This document shows, in pieces, positions 52,747-64,000 of a stretch of DNA of 64,000 nt. The position numbers and the translations under genes are program-made. The stretch covers positions 17,250,706 to 17,314,705 of the forward strand of contig NC_053417.1 in NCBI RefSeq assembly GCF_016859285.1, read 5' to 3'. Source of the DNA: Xiphias gladius (taxonomy: Eukaryota > Chordata > Actinopteri > Istiophoriformes > Xiphiidae). Each line of letters opens with the position of its first letter. Position 1 is the stretch's first letter. Below the pieces are notes generated by a model. The model searched no databases. It was not told the origin of the DNA and saw only the letters and a program-made list of their open reading frames with translations.

Positions 52747-53953
52747 GTTGGCTGAACCGTTTACAGCCGGTGATCATACTCAGCCGCTTAAAAGCGCCTC
52801 GGAGCTGCGGCAGACCTGCGCCTTTACCGCCCTCCAGTGGCCGGGAGGGGGACTAATCTGTGTGTATTTTTCTGAGCTGTGAATACAGTTAGATGGGAAG
52901 ATTTGAAACTGTTCCTCCTTCTTCTCCTGGAGCCAAAGAAGATCACCAGGGGAATTTAGAAACTTGTAAACCCATGGGCGAATTATGCGAAAATGGGCCC
53001 CTGGGCACAAACATGTAAAAGGCCCCTCACCCCTCCTACATACTAGTAAAACACCCAGACTGAAAGAGTGTCTCTTTGTGGTCATTTCGGCTCTTTGTCG
53101 TTTTTCGTGTGTATTTGTAGTCGTTTTGCATCCGTTTCTGGTCATATTTGTCTCTTTGTGCTGGTTTTGTTTGTTTTCGTGGTTGTTCTTAAGCCCAGGG
53201 GGTTCACACAGGTGTTTTTCAGAAGTGGTCTTGTAGAGGGTCTTCCCAATTAATTAAAGATTAAAGACCTACAAAGACAAACAGTTGCCAGTGACCCTGT
53301 TTTGTTTGTTCGGCTGACAGACTGTATGTGCCTGTGTAAGCCGTGCTACACAGAATTAATGCTAAGCCTCTACATGCTGAGTAGTTCAGTGCATATAAAA
53401 ATGTGTTATATTCACAAGATATAATGCTGCTTCTGTGCCCTTAACTGGCAGATGTCCGTTTAACTCTGATCCTAAAACCCATATTGTTACTGAGCCCCTG
53501 CTTCATTACTCAGGGGCAGCTGTAAACCCAGCAATCATGGAAAGTGCAGTCTTACAGGATTTTAGCCAGAATTATTTTCTTCACAATCCGGATCTTCGGA
53601 TTTGCTTTTCAGGAATTAAATGTCATGATCCAGAGCCTCTTTCCTCTTACTGGGCTTATTAAGAGAGATCCATCCTCATCTCTTCTTCTGAGCTGCACCA
53701 GAACAGCAAACATGCAGCATCCGTAGATAAGCGCCTGGCCTGCCCATTATCACTTTTGTTTTGTTTTATATCTTGTGAACCTGTTATTTTTGACCTGTGG
53801 ACATTTTGGATTTGAGCTGGATTTGTTTCGAACTTCTGATGGACCCCTGACACTTACCACTCTTACCAAGGAAGCAGTTTGTGGCATCAGCAAGCAGTCC
53901 CACTGTGTTACCCCCGCTGCCATCAATCCCTGACTTAATCTACACTAAGCAAA
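52747..53953. other. Head-to-head intergenic region ddx20 / opsin
   Basis: 1,207 bp between two start codons on opposite strands, so it holds both 5' untranslated regions and promoters. The ddx20-proximal 100 bp is GC- and CpG-rich; the rest is ordinary. No gene was recognised. Confidence 0.65.
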
Positions 53954-55431
53954 ATGGAGACGGCTGCCATCCAAGGAAACTCATCGTCTCACAGCTCGGT
54001 CAACACAGAGCTCCTCTCTCAGACTGGCTACACAGTACTGGCCGTTATCATGGGTGTGTTTTCTATAGCGGGGATCATCCTCAATGTCCTAGTGATCGTG
54101 GTGACAGTGAGGCACAGACAACTAAGGCAGCCACTCAGCTACGCCCTGGTTAACCTGGCCATATGTGACCTGGGCTGTGCTGTGTTTGGAGGTCTGCCCA
54201 CCACAGTAACCAGTGCCATGGGATACTTCAGCCTGGGACGCGTGGGCTGTGTGTTAGAGGGCTTTGCTGTTGCCTTTTTTGGTGAGCCAAATCAGAGCCA
54301 GTTTTCAGAGTTTTACTTACAACTTGGTATGATTTAATTTGCGCTTCCAGTGGTGGAAGAAGTAAACAAATCCTTTACTTAAGTCAAAGCAAAATTTCGT
54401 CTTCTTTCTTTTCTTCCAGGTATCGCAAGTCTGTGTACAATAGGAGTCATTTCTGTTGAACGCTACATAGTCGTGTGTTATCCCATGGGTGCTGTGCTGT
54501 TTCAGACCAGGTATTACCCATCAAGATCTCACTTGGCTGCATCACACAGAGTACGAAACCTGATTGTTCGACCAGAACGCATCACACCATCTCTCTCGTC
54601 TTCAGACACGCAGTTGCCGGAGTGGCGCTGTCCTGGGTGTGGTCGTTTGTTTGGAACACTCCACCTCTGTTTGGTTGGGGAAGTTACGAGCTGGAGGGAG
54701 TGAAGACTTCCTGCGCCCCTAACTGGTACAGCCGGGATACTGGGAACATGTCCTACATCATCATATACTTTTTCCTTTGCTTTGCTGTGCCCTTCTCCAT
54801 CATCATGGTGTCCTACTCAAGACTCTTGTGGACCCTTCGTCAGGTGAGCGATTGACAATGGCCGGACACAGTATATTTTTGTTGATTATATCGATATCAT
54901 GATTAAGCCTTTTGCTTGTATCTTGATGTCCTAGGTGACCAAGCTGCAGGTATCGGAGGCTGGCAGCACAAATCGTGTGGAGGTGCAGGTGGCACGTATG
55001 GTAGTGGTGATGGTGGTGGCCTTCCTAGTCACCTGGCTGCCATATGCCGCCATGGCCTCTGCTGTCGTCATAGACTCCAGTCTATATATTGACCCCATTA
55101 TCGCTACCATACCTGTTTATTTGGCTAAAAGCAGCACAGTCTACAACCCCATCATATACGTTTTCATGAACAGACAGGTAATCCTTCATTGTGCACATTT
55201 ATATTCACACACAACCAAAAACAGAAAAGGAATTCAGGCATACAGTCTATAATCATACATGTGCATTTCCCTGTACTAACCATGTGTGCTGTATGTGTGC
55301 GTTTCCAGTTTCGAGAATACGCTGTTCCTACCGTCCTGTGTGGATTGAACCCGTGGGCTTCAGACCCACAAATGTCTGAGGGTGAGACCACTGTTGCCAC
55401 TCTCAACAAGGGCCAAAAAGTCCCACCTTAA
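53954..55431 (+). CDS. Parapinopsin-like non-visual opsin
   Basis: A light-sensing GPCR; parapinopsins are UV/blue bistable pigments of the fish pineal. Five exons: 53,954-54,281; 54,420-54,510; 54,606-54,843; 54,935-55,177; 55,309-55,431, all GT-AG with consistent phases, about 340 residues. Seen in the translation: GCVLEGF places Glu at rhodopsin position 113, LEGVKTSC places Glu at 181 and the disulfide Cys at 187, and YLAKSSTVYNPIIY holds the retinal Lys (296) and NPxxY. VERY replaces ERY. The segments LRQPLSYALVNLAICDLG, NTPPLFGWGSYELEG and the CGLNPWA tail fit parapinopsin better than parietopsin, rod or cone opsins. Introns are very short (91-138 bp). Start: the first in-frame ATG in AAAATGG. 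Confidence 0.87.
54348..54397 (+). mobile_element. Transposon end fragment in opsin intron 1
   Basis: CAGTGGTGGAAGAAGTA, then CTTTACTTAAGT, is the left end of the hAT-like element also found at 20,283. It fills about a third of a 138-bp intron. Confidence 0.55.
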
Positions 55432-55444
55432 GAATCTTTAAAAG

Positions 55445-55450
55445 AATAAA
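55445..55450 (+). terminator. Polyadenylation signal, opsin gene
   Basis: AATAAA 14 bp after the stop codon. A second AATAAA lies at 55,753-55,758. Either could be used. Confidence 0.5.
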
Positions 55451-58400
55451 AGTATGTATGAATGCCCATGGTCTCAGTCCCAAAGAACCAAATCATCTGA
55501 ATTACTTTCAACCATCCCCCTCTGTACTGGAATGCAAGGAAAGATTAATTTTACAACTTAAAAATATCTATCCACGACTGAGATATGGATGCTAGGAATG
55601 ATGGATGCTATAAATTCTGTATGGTCCTGTTTAAAAAACAAAAATATTGAAGCAGCTTTGAAAAAGGAAGAAGGAAACCATCATCAGATGCGACTTCCTA
55701 TGTGCTCAGACATGTCTGTCTGAAGCTGTCACAACTTTTCATGTATTCTGACAATAAAGTCAATACCTTTGTCGTGTTCTCTGTCATGGATATTGCTGAT
55801 GATAAAATACTGTTTTATCTCACTTTGAGGATTGTGGTAGATGTAGCAAATTCACAGGGTGTCAACATCCAAAATTTTAGAAATTAAAAACACAGATTTA
55901 TACAACAACCTCTTTGCTATGTTAATTACAAACTATGAAACGACCCTTATGGTTTTCTGAAACGAATGATATGCATGAACATGTTTATTTTGTTTATGGA
56001 TGCCTTTAAATCTACTCTACAGTAGGAGCAAAATTAGCTTTCCTTCCTTAGGTCTTTCAGTCAGTGGCTGGATTATTTGGTTTAAGAGGCAGTGTACGTT
56101 TCAGTGAAAACACATACAAACATATTTATTTGGTTGACAGAGCCTACATAAAAATCTGTAATTGCAGGCGCAGTTTTTGAATTCTAGTTTAAGTTATAAA
56201 TCTAATTTGACAGACCTTAAAATGTTCTTTTCGCAGAATATTTGTTCCGTGTTGATACATATTTATCCCAACATTGAAAAGCAAAATAAGTCAAGAAATT
56301 TAAATTGTATTTGTAATTGCCTGTCACTGAACGGGCATATACAGTATATGTAGTTGATGTTGGAATCTGTCACACTTCATAGCATTATATTTTCAAAGGA
56401 TTTAGGACAAGAAAAAAAGTACTTACATGATTTTTTTATTTTTTATTAGGTGTACACATCCCCTTTGCTTCTTAAGGTCTGTGCTCAAACATGGTACACA
56501 CCCATCGCACACAATCAGACCTTTGTCACCTTTATGGCTTTCATTGATATAAATCAAAAATGATCAGTGTGTTATACTCCTTTGCAACTTGATACTTCAC
56601 TCCAGCCTTTTGGATCCAAGCATGTTAAACAGCAAAACAAAAACAAAAACAAAAAAACAAAGAAAAACCTGTCATCAGTTTAGTCAAGTCTCACAGTTTG
56701 ATCATTCACAGTCATTTCCCCCTCTCTAAATAAACACAAATGCAATCATACTCATCCTATTACCTTGGCTTTTTATTGATTACAGAAATATTGCTATGAC
56801 TTTCATTAAAGAAAAGCACAAAAAAAAAAAGCTAGAATGTGAATAGCTGTATCAAACCTGTACACTTTTGTATATACAGAGTGAGGGATCATCTATGTAC
56901 ATGCTACATACTGTCACACTCTGGGTAAATAAGTAGTCCTTCTTACAGGCACAGACATGGGATCACTTCACCTTTTCTGAATCCATTTCGAGAAGAAGCT
57001 GCACAAGTGACCCGAGGTCGGTGCCTGAGGGGCAGGAGACTCTAATCTACACCCTCTAGCCATCTCATAGATACAGTACATGTTGACATGTCAACTGATT
57101 GGTGTGTGAAACAGTTGTGTGCTTGAACACCTGGTGCTTGGAGGATTTACCTGTTGTTTCTGGCAGCCTGTAACAATAACAGTGGGAAACAACAGTGCAT
57201 CTGCTTGCCTCGGGTCCTGCTAAATAATCAGAGGCTTTAGTGCCCAGTTAGACAGGCTACGTAAACGTTTTTACTGCACTATATACCTTGAGGCTGAGTC
57301 AGATTTGTCACAGAAACTATCTGGTCCCAGTGCTGGCAGCACATCACAATGTTGCTGAATACTGTCATTGTCATCATCTTTATTGAATGTACTGTCGTCA
57401 GATTCACCAAGGAGCCATTACAGGTTAATGTGGTGTTCGGTGTGGGGGAAAAGAAAAAAAAAAAATCATATGTTATATGATGTCCCATGCTAAATTTAAA
57501 CCAACTGGAGGCATTCCTTTTCCAGCAGCAGCTATTTCACATACCAGCTGAAAACATCGGCGTGTTTAGTACACAAACATGCTTAAAGAGATGACAAGTA
57601 GAGACATGGGTAAGGAGGGCTCTGACAGCAACATCATGGTCAAACTAACAGAGAATGAATAACACAGACGACAGACAGATTGATGCTGAGAAATTCTTCT
57701 TCTTCTACAGTTTGAAACTTTTGCAAAGGATTTCAAGCCATGTTCAACGTACTCTGCTCTACTGGGGGGGGGGGACATATACAAGACCAGCTGTACCTCA
57801 CAGCATCCACATAACAACACTAGCAATAAGTCCTGAGCTCAAGGAATGTGCAACATGTCCCCAGGCAGTCACCAACTGTTCCAGTGGGAACACAGTAAAG
57901 ACTGAGAACAGCATCCCGGAATTATCATTGCTTCTGACAAGTAAAAAGTATGATCATATATACAAATTAAAAAAAAAAAAAAAGAGTACAACAAATGCAC
58001 ATGGAGTTGGGCAGGAGAAGGTGGGGTTGTTGAATGGTTTACTCATGATCTAAAGAGGTAAAATCAGGTGCAAAGGGAACGTCAACATCGACACCTGTAC
58101 ACCACACAACAAATCAGGACAACTTCTGAGTCAAGGCAAAAGAGGAAGGGGGTGTCTAAGAATAAGCAGGTGAGGAGTTGTACACTTCCTTTACCTCTCT
58201 GTCCTTCAATGTTGTCCTTCGTGTGTACTGGAACAGGAGCGTCTGGAACAGCGTAGTGTTCTTAACAGCATGTTATTGTGTGACAAATGTAATTATTGTC
58301 TACAACTGGTCTGTAAGTTGCAGAGTGCTTTTAATTGTAGTGTAGTGGTCTCCAATACTTCTGCTCATTTTCCCTATGGTTAGTGAGTTGTTGTTTATTT

Positions 58401-58590
58401 TTTTGGTTTATTATTTTGATCCTTCTTCACTCTAATATCTAGCGTGTACTTTACATCCTACTCTGCTCGAGTGACTGATGAGGTAACGTAATGACAACCA
58501 CCCTGACCTCGACTGGACAATAAGGTGCTAAAGTTTATCTCTGTAAACTCCAATGATCTACACACTCTTAACTTTCGAGTGAACGTCCAA

Positions 58591-58612
58591 GTGTGTGTGT
58601 GTGTGTGTGTGT
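58591..58612. repeat. (TG)n microsatellite
   Basis: About 11 TG units, followed within 40 bp by a (GA)n array. Confidence 0.9.
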
Positions 58613-58649
58613 ATGTTTGTGTATTTAAGAGAGATACAGAAAGACAGAG

Positions 58650-58652
58650 AAT

Positions 58653-58684
<32 letters not shown>
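58650..58684. repeat. (GA)n microsatellite
   Basis: A run of GA units with interrupted GA words before it. Confidence 0.9.
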
Positions 58685-59192
58685 TTGTGTTTGTGTGTTG
58701 TTTTTAAAGATCATGTAATAAAGGGTAAAGAGGCTAGGCGAGGGTCTAGGGCTGAGGTGCAATATCCAGAGTTTTGATTCAGGCTGAGGCGTGTTATGAA
58801 AAAGCAGAGTTCTGCAGCTCAGTCTCTTTATGTACAACAATAGTTCGAAACAAAAAGAAAAACCACAAAAGAGAGCGACAGGGTTCCTCTCTCTTTCTTC
58901 TCCTTTGAATCATGTCCACTTTCAGTCCTTCTTCCTCACAGCTCCCTGATGCAGCAAGTTCTGTTCAAAAACCCGAGTCAGCACACATCCTAAACGCTGC
59001 CCTCTTCTGGTCAGCAGCGGTAGCAGCAGCAAGGAAAATCTTGTTCAGTCCCACTTTTCTTCCAGCATCACGCACGTCTCTCATTTTTAATTTTTCTGTC
59101 TTTAGGGTTGAACAGATTATTTTTTTTTTAGTCAAGTATGAATTCTTCAGCCTTAGTGTGGTTTTGCTTTCATTTTGCTTTGTCTGTGTCTA

Positions 59193-59194
<2 letters not shown>

Positions 59195-59236
<42 letters not shown>
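59195..59236. repeat. (TG)n microsatellite
   Basis: About 21 TG units, probably within the kinase 3' untranslated region; followed by CACGCGCGCG. Confidence 0.93.
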
Positions 59237-59237
<1 letters not shown>

Positions 59238-59375
59238 ACGCGCGCGTTTATGTGTTTATACGGCAGAGTGTGTTGAGCTCCTTCAGTGTGTGTGTGTGGC
59301 AGGGTCAGTGAATGTATGTCTGACAGGACAGCTCCACGTGTCACTGTCCTCCTCACCCCAGCGCCCCCGCCAGCA

Positions 59376-59413
59376 CTAAAACAACACACTCTGCCTCCTG
59401 CTCTTCCCCTGGG
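59376..59413 (-). CDS. cdk18: Terminal coding exon of the PCTAIRE kinase
   Basis: Only 38 coding nt including TAG, completing a split Thr codon and then [11 protein letters not shown]. The acceptor CTCAG is preceded by a long pyrimidine tract (59,414-59,470 on the - strand). The exon was accepted because it restores the conserved family C-terminus in exact phase with the 62,883-62,960 exon, 3.5 kb away. Confidence 0.85.
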
Positions 59414-62400
59414 CTGAGAGAAAGACAGAGAGAAAAGGAGAGAGAGAGAAAAAGAGAGACAGAGAGAGATGTGAAAAAAAGGATTTGATTTGGACACACA
59501 AACACAAACCACCACACACCTGCAAATTTCACTCCATGCCAGCAGCACAAAATAGACACTATAGGGTCAAAAGCATTGGACTCACATAGGGCTGAACTAA
59601 CTTTTAATTTCATTACCGATTTATCGACCAACATATCGATTCATCATTTGATCAGAAAACTGTAAAAAATGCCAGTCAAAATTTCCTAGAGCCCACCGTG
59701 ATGTCTTTAAATTTCTTATTTTGTCCGACCAACAACCCAAAAACCCAAAAATATTTACTTTATTATAATATAAGACAATGAAAAGCAGCAAATTGCTGTA
59801 ACATGTTGTAACAACCTCTACACTTGGACTTTGGAACCTGGCTGCAGGGATTTTCTCCCATTCAGCAACAGGAGCATTAATGAGGTCAAAGCACTGGTGC
59901 TGGGTGACAAGGTCTGGCTCACACCAAAATTGAAAAGCCATTTCTTTAATGATCTTGCTTTGTGCACCCAGGGACGTAGGTACGCAGCTAACTGGTGGTT
60001 TAAAACGGCATCTACTAATTCATGTAGGGAAATAAAATTTCACTGAATAAACAAGAAAATAATCCAAAAAACACGGGTGTTCTGATGGCTAAGGGATTTA
60101 AAATGCTGGTCACTTTGCATGTCACACCTTCCTCTCTCTCTCTCTCTCTCCTCATTTACTGTTGCCTCTTTTACGACCGTCTATCTGGAAAAAGACACAA
60201 ACTGCCCCCAAAATAAGATCCTGTGTGCATGGGGGTAATGTCATGTTGTAATAGAAAAAGCCCTTCCTCCAACTGTTGCCACAAAGTTAGAAGCACACTA
60301 TTGACTAAAAGACCTCTACCAAAAGTGTATGGACAGCTTCTTTTGACCATATAATGTACCTGTAGTATTATCACTGCCAGGAAAACATTTGGATAATAAA
60401 GTTCTATAACCTGTAGTACTGTGTGTGTTATCTGGCTGAAGATGGAGCTAAATCATACTTACCATTAACTGTAACACACTGCAATAACACAAACACCCTT
60501 ATCCATGCTGATAGAAAGTGCATTTATAACACACAACAAACACACGCGGCACCAAACCCTCACTTACAGACTTAAGAAAAAGGCTACATCTCTCGCTGCA
60601 GAAACCTAAACAGGACTACAAATGAAAAGAATCAAATGACTCCCCATTCTTGATTCACATTCTTTTCCATATTGAATATATTGTTGCCCCTTTCATCCCT
60701 GCAATAAACACCAGGAGTGGCTAACTCTGAGAAAAAGAGGAATAGGTAAGTGAAAGCTGAGATGATGCCTGTGGGTGCAGGCCTTGAAATATGAGGGAAG
60801 ACCGGCAGGAGCAAGAATGGGGAGAGGGAGGGGAATTAACAAAAAACAGAGATAAAGAAAGAAACAATAGAAAGGACATGAGCGTTAAAAGGTGTGAAAT
60901 AATATGCTGTTTCGGCTCAGGGAATGCAAGGTGGGAAGAGAAATGCAGCAGCATTTTCCAATTCAGCAACAAAGACAATGTGCATATGGACAGAAGAAAA
61001 TAAAAAAAAGAGAAGGGAACCTTAACAGAGGACAGACAGAATGAAAGAGACCGTATTTACCAGAACGGTAGGGGCCACTCAGCCAGTGGAATTGGAGGAG
61101 AGATTGTGACTCTGAGCCCTTGGACTGGCTGCTTCTCTCTGGAAGTACTGCGAGGGTGCAGAGCCTAGCTTATGGGCCATCGCTTTTTAGGGGTTAGGGG
61201 GGAGGGTGGGGAGGTTGGGAATATTGAGGTGTTACGGAGGAGTTGGAGTAGGGTACACAAGGGAGATAGAAAGGATTAAGGAAAAGATGAACATTGCGAT
61301 AGAGGAGAGCGCGGGTACCAAGAAAAGAGAAGGGACAGTTTATCAGAACATGACAGAGAGGCAGCGGAAGCAGACAGAAAGAGACGCACACAGACTGAGA
61401 CTGTGATAAACACAGAAACACTGAAGTAAACCTAAGCAAATGTCAAAAAAGACACATCAGGCATGCACAGTTAATGATTAGTGTTTCAGACAAAGGTAAA
61501 ACTTCTCAGCTACACTTAAGTAACCTTAATAATGTAACTGGATGCTAAGTCAATGGTTGGCCGTACTGCTTAGTTTGTTTAGCTATGATGGGGTTTCTGT
61601 CTATAGCTTGAACTCTTTAAAGTAAATTAGCATCTTTCAACATCAAATTGTTAAATTTATATGTAAATTATTACAGTGTAGTAATAACCCTGACAGTGCG
61701 TAAAGCAATGTTGACCTTTGGTAAAACCTTTACTTGTATAACTTGCTGTTCATTACTGTGTCTGTCCAAATATTGTCTGTATCAGTTCCTTCTGTGGTCA
61801 GGGGGCAGGCAGGATAAATCTGTATCCTTGTGGAAGATTTGGTCACTCGCTGCCTCTTTGAGTACATAAATCAATGACAGCCAAGTATACTCTTATGCTA
61901 GTACAACAAGACTAGAGTCTACAGCCATGCTAGCAGGTCTGTGAGGCTGTATTTAGGCACAGTGGTGCTTTAAGCTAAATGCTAATGCTAGCATGGTAAC
62001 ATGCTCGTAATGACAATGCAAACATGCTGATGTTTAGCAGGTAAAATGTTTACCATCTTAGTGTAGTATGTTAGCATGCAAACATTTGCTAATTAGCACT
62101 AATCACAAAGTACAGCTGAGGATGGTGAAACTGTCATTAATGTTGCAGGTATTTGATCACAAAACTAGGTTTTGGACAAATCGAAATATCGACCTGAAGA
62201 TGGCACGAGATGAAAAGTTAAGGGATCACCAAAGTTATTACAGTTCAGCCTGACGTGAAAATTGGCCACAAATTTGACGGCAATTCATCTGATGGTTGTC
62301 AAGATATTTCATTAAAAGCCAAAAACGTCAAGATCAGGAAGATGCTAAAGGAAAAGTCAGGGGATCACCAAAGTCAAACGATTCTATGTCTGAGGAGCCA

Positions 62401-63869
62401 TGAATGCCTGTACTAAAATTAATGGCAATTCATATTTCAGTCAGACCGACTAGCATTGCCACCCCTAGAGACACAAAAAAAAAAAAAATCATTCCCTGTT
62501 CCCCCCTTGACAGAGCACAGCTGTAACTTTTACAGACATGCAATAATATTTTGACTTAAATATGATAATGGCCAGAAACTTATGTCACCTAAGTTTTTGC
62601 CTTGGTTCATTGTCGCTTTAAAGTGTATTGTGGTAGCTGTTGCAAATATTTGGAGCTGGGGATCTGTATGTAGTGAAGGAATGAACCTGGTGACAGATCG
62701 GAAAACTGTGTGACATGTATGAACACACAGTGGCATGAGAGACGACATGCAGCAAAGACAGAGAGAAAAAACGAGAGAAGAGGAAGAGGACAGGGAGCAG
62801 GACCTAGTCTCTATCACATTCCCAGTGGGAATTCCTCATTCACTGCATTTTCCCCTCTATTTTTCTATCTTGGAGGACTTACTTGACTCTGGGTAGACTG
62901 AGGATCTCTTTCCGGGATCTCTCTGGAGCTGAATGCCTTTTACGGAGAAGATGGATGCAGCTAAAATAACAAAAGAAGGCTGGTAAGACAGTGTGTGTGA
63001 CAAGTGTACATTCAGCATGTCAGACTGTATGTACTCACTGTCAGCCAGTGTCTGAACCTGCTCTCCAAGACTTCTAAAATACGAGTGTCTGAGAGCATCC
63101 TCGGCTGATACACGCTTCTTAGCCTCAAACTAGAGACACATGGAGACACAGAGGGGTATAAAGACAGGATTGTTAGCTTTTTATCCAATGCTTTAGGTAT
63201 ATATATGTTAAAACTATTATCTCTATACAGCAATGTTCTTTACCTGTAGAAGCATTGAGAGCAAGTCATGACCATCATTGTCTATTCTGTGGGACAGAAA
63301 GCAAAAGAGAAAGTGACGAAAAGGAAGAAAAGAGTGTCAGTGAGGTCAAATGCTGACATAAGCCATATAATGCAGTGTAGGGTTCCTGCCATTTCAACAG
63401 AGGCAGAAATGCTGGACTACACTTCCTCCAGAAGGTCAATCCTGAATCTCATTTTATTACAAACTAAACATATCACAGTCACTTAATCTACAGACCCACA
63501 CGTGCCCATGGCTGTGTGTTCATACACCCAAATCTACGCACCTGGGGGCGTGGTTGACGAGGGGTTCTGCGTGGTATCGGGGGAAATTGTATGTCTTAAA
63601 CTCTTCACTGGTTGTGACACCTGGCCAAGTCTCTTCTGTAGGGGTACCTGTTGCAGAGAAAGAAGATCAGTCAATGTATGCAGAGTGTACACACACACAT
63701 ACACACACACGCATACACACTTGAAAGCATGAATGCAAATGCTAGTCCAAATTCCGCTGGTGTTGTCTTACCAAGGATGCGGAATATGAGGTGAAGCTCA
63801 TCCTCCACAGTCGATCCAGGGAAGAGAGGTCTGCCTGTGATCATTTCATAGAAGATACAGCCAACACCC
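59376..63869 (-). CDS. cdk18: PCTAIRE-type cyclin-dependent kinase, C-terminal half (partial)
   Basis: PCTAIRE kinases (CDK16/17/18) are Ser/Thr kinases of differentiated cells. Six coding exons, high to low: 63,772-63,869; 63,542-63,647; 63,244-63,286; 63,039-63,129; 62,883-62,960; 59,376-59,413, all GT-AG with matching phases. The joined protein reads [19 protein letters not shown], then [60 protein letters not shown] and the end [10 protein letters not shown], which matches the characteristic GKNRRQS tail of CDK17/18. TEETWPGVT and TASIFS favour CDK18 over CDK17 and CDK16, but the paralogue call is not firm. The upstream kinase lobe, with the PCTAIRE helix and active site, lies beyond the right edge. 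Confidence 0.85.
59588..59815 (+). repeat. Dispersed repeat, family C copy in the kinase intron
   Basis: AGGGCTGAACTAAC, GATTTATCGACC and TTTTGTCCGACCAACAACCC follow the same order as the other copies. Confidence 0.6.
59822..60350 (+). repeat. Dispersed DNA element fragment, interrupted
   Basis: It contains AAAGCACTGGTGCTGGGTGA, GCCATTTCTTTAATGATCTT, CTTTGTGCACCCAGGG and, after about 200 bp of other sequence, CCAACTGTTGCCACAAAGTT. I recall this order from a common fish repeat. The class is not determined, and an insertion or rearrangement lies at about 59,975-60,210. Confidence 0.4.
61061..61138 (-). CDS. Candidate alternative cassette exon of the PCTAIRE kinase
   Basis: 78 nt (26 codons) open in the phase of the flanking exons, with acceptor CTTCCAG (or the in-frame CTCGCAG 9 nt upstream) and donor GTAAAT. 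The encoded residues ([13 protein letters not shown], then [13 protein letters not shown]) are not ones I recognise from any CDK. Frame-compatible splice sites by chance are plausible, so this is only a candidate. Confidence 0.25.
61930..62470 (+). repeat. Dispersed repeat, family A (long copy)
   Basis: It has repeated GCTAGCATG/TTAGCATG words at 61,985-62,085, then GTACAGCTGAGGATGGTGA and two blocks of AAAGTYAAGGGATCACCAAAG type. Related to 9,380-9,545 and 25,268-25,480. Confidence 0.6.
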
Positions 63870-64000
63870 CTGGACATGGGGACAGAAACAGTGGAACGTT
63901 ACATGACCTAAAATTGAACTATAGAGCCGTTTTGAGGTGTACTGAGTTAAATAGATGACATTGTTGTAAACATGTGAGTCCATAATTATTTAAATGCAGA
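63870..64000. other. Intron of the PCTAIRE kinase at the window edge
   Basis: The sequence upstream of the GVGC exon on the - strand. It ends in an acceptor (CATGTCCAG). No further exon is visible before the edge. Confidence 0.7.

Larger units (their letters stand above)
55451..59375. other. Tail-to-tail intergenic DNA and probable kinase 3' untranslated region
   Basis: No coding sequence was recognised. On the - strand, AATAAA signals at 56,773-56,778 and 56,435-56,447 could end the kinase transcript, giving a 3' untranslated region of about 2.6-2.9 kb; this is inference. It contains (TG)n and (GA)n arrays. Confidence 0.5.
59414..62882. other. Last intron of the PCTAIRE kinase gene
   Basis: 3,469 bp. 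It contains several dispersed repeats and one candidate alternative exon, listed separately. Otherwise no gene was recognised. Confidence 0.7.

Overview
The window is vertebrate nuclear DNA, almost certainly from a ray-finned fish and probably a percomorph. The genes are split into exons with canonical GT-AG introns. Long (TG)n/(CA)n microsatellites are very frequent, and several interspersed repeats look like families I know from percomorph genomes (family assignment is from memory, not from a search). No bacterial, viral or CRISPR feature was seen.

Layout from left to right. (1) Bases 1-38,386, + strand: the 3' part of a Shal-type voltage-gated K+ channel gene, best assigned as kcnd3 (Kv4.3). 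The large first coding exon (T1 domain, S1-S5) lies upstream of the window. Bases 1-22,034 are therefore read as intron. Five coding exons follow, from the selectivity filter and S6 to the terminal VSAL motif. (2) 41,639-43,390, - strand: a two-exon class A orphan GPCR. (3) 44,157-52,746, - strand: ddx20 (Gemin3, DEAD-box helicase of the SMN complex), with all eleven coding exons resolved. (4) 53,954-55,431, + strand: a complete five-exon parapinopsin-like non-visual opsin. (5) 59,376-63,869, - strand: the 3' half of a PCTAIRE-type cyclin-dependent kinase, closest to cdk18, running off the right edge.

ddx20 also neighbours KCND3 in human, which supports both assignments. The genes have unrelated roles: membrane excitability, snRNP assembly, light detection and kinase signalling. 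ddx20 and the opsin are head to head about 1.2 kb apart. kcnd3 and the GPCR are tail to tail, as are the opsin and the kinase.

The most unusual features are these. The last exon of ddx20 contains 212 consecutive aspartate codons, and one extra base at the tract border puts the upstream reading frame into a stop. A 93-nt, frame-neutral kcnd3 exon carrying the dileucine targeting motif lies between a (TG)n tract that abuts its splice acceptor and a complementary (CA)n tract just after its donor. A roughly 0.9-1.0 kb near-identical inverted repeat sits in kcnd3 intron 1. No wholly new multi-gene system was found.
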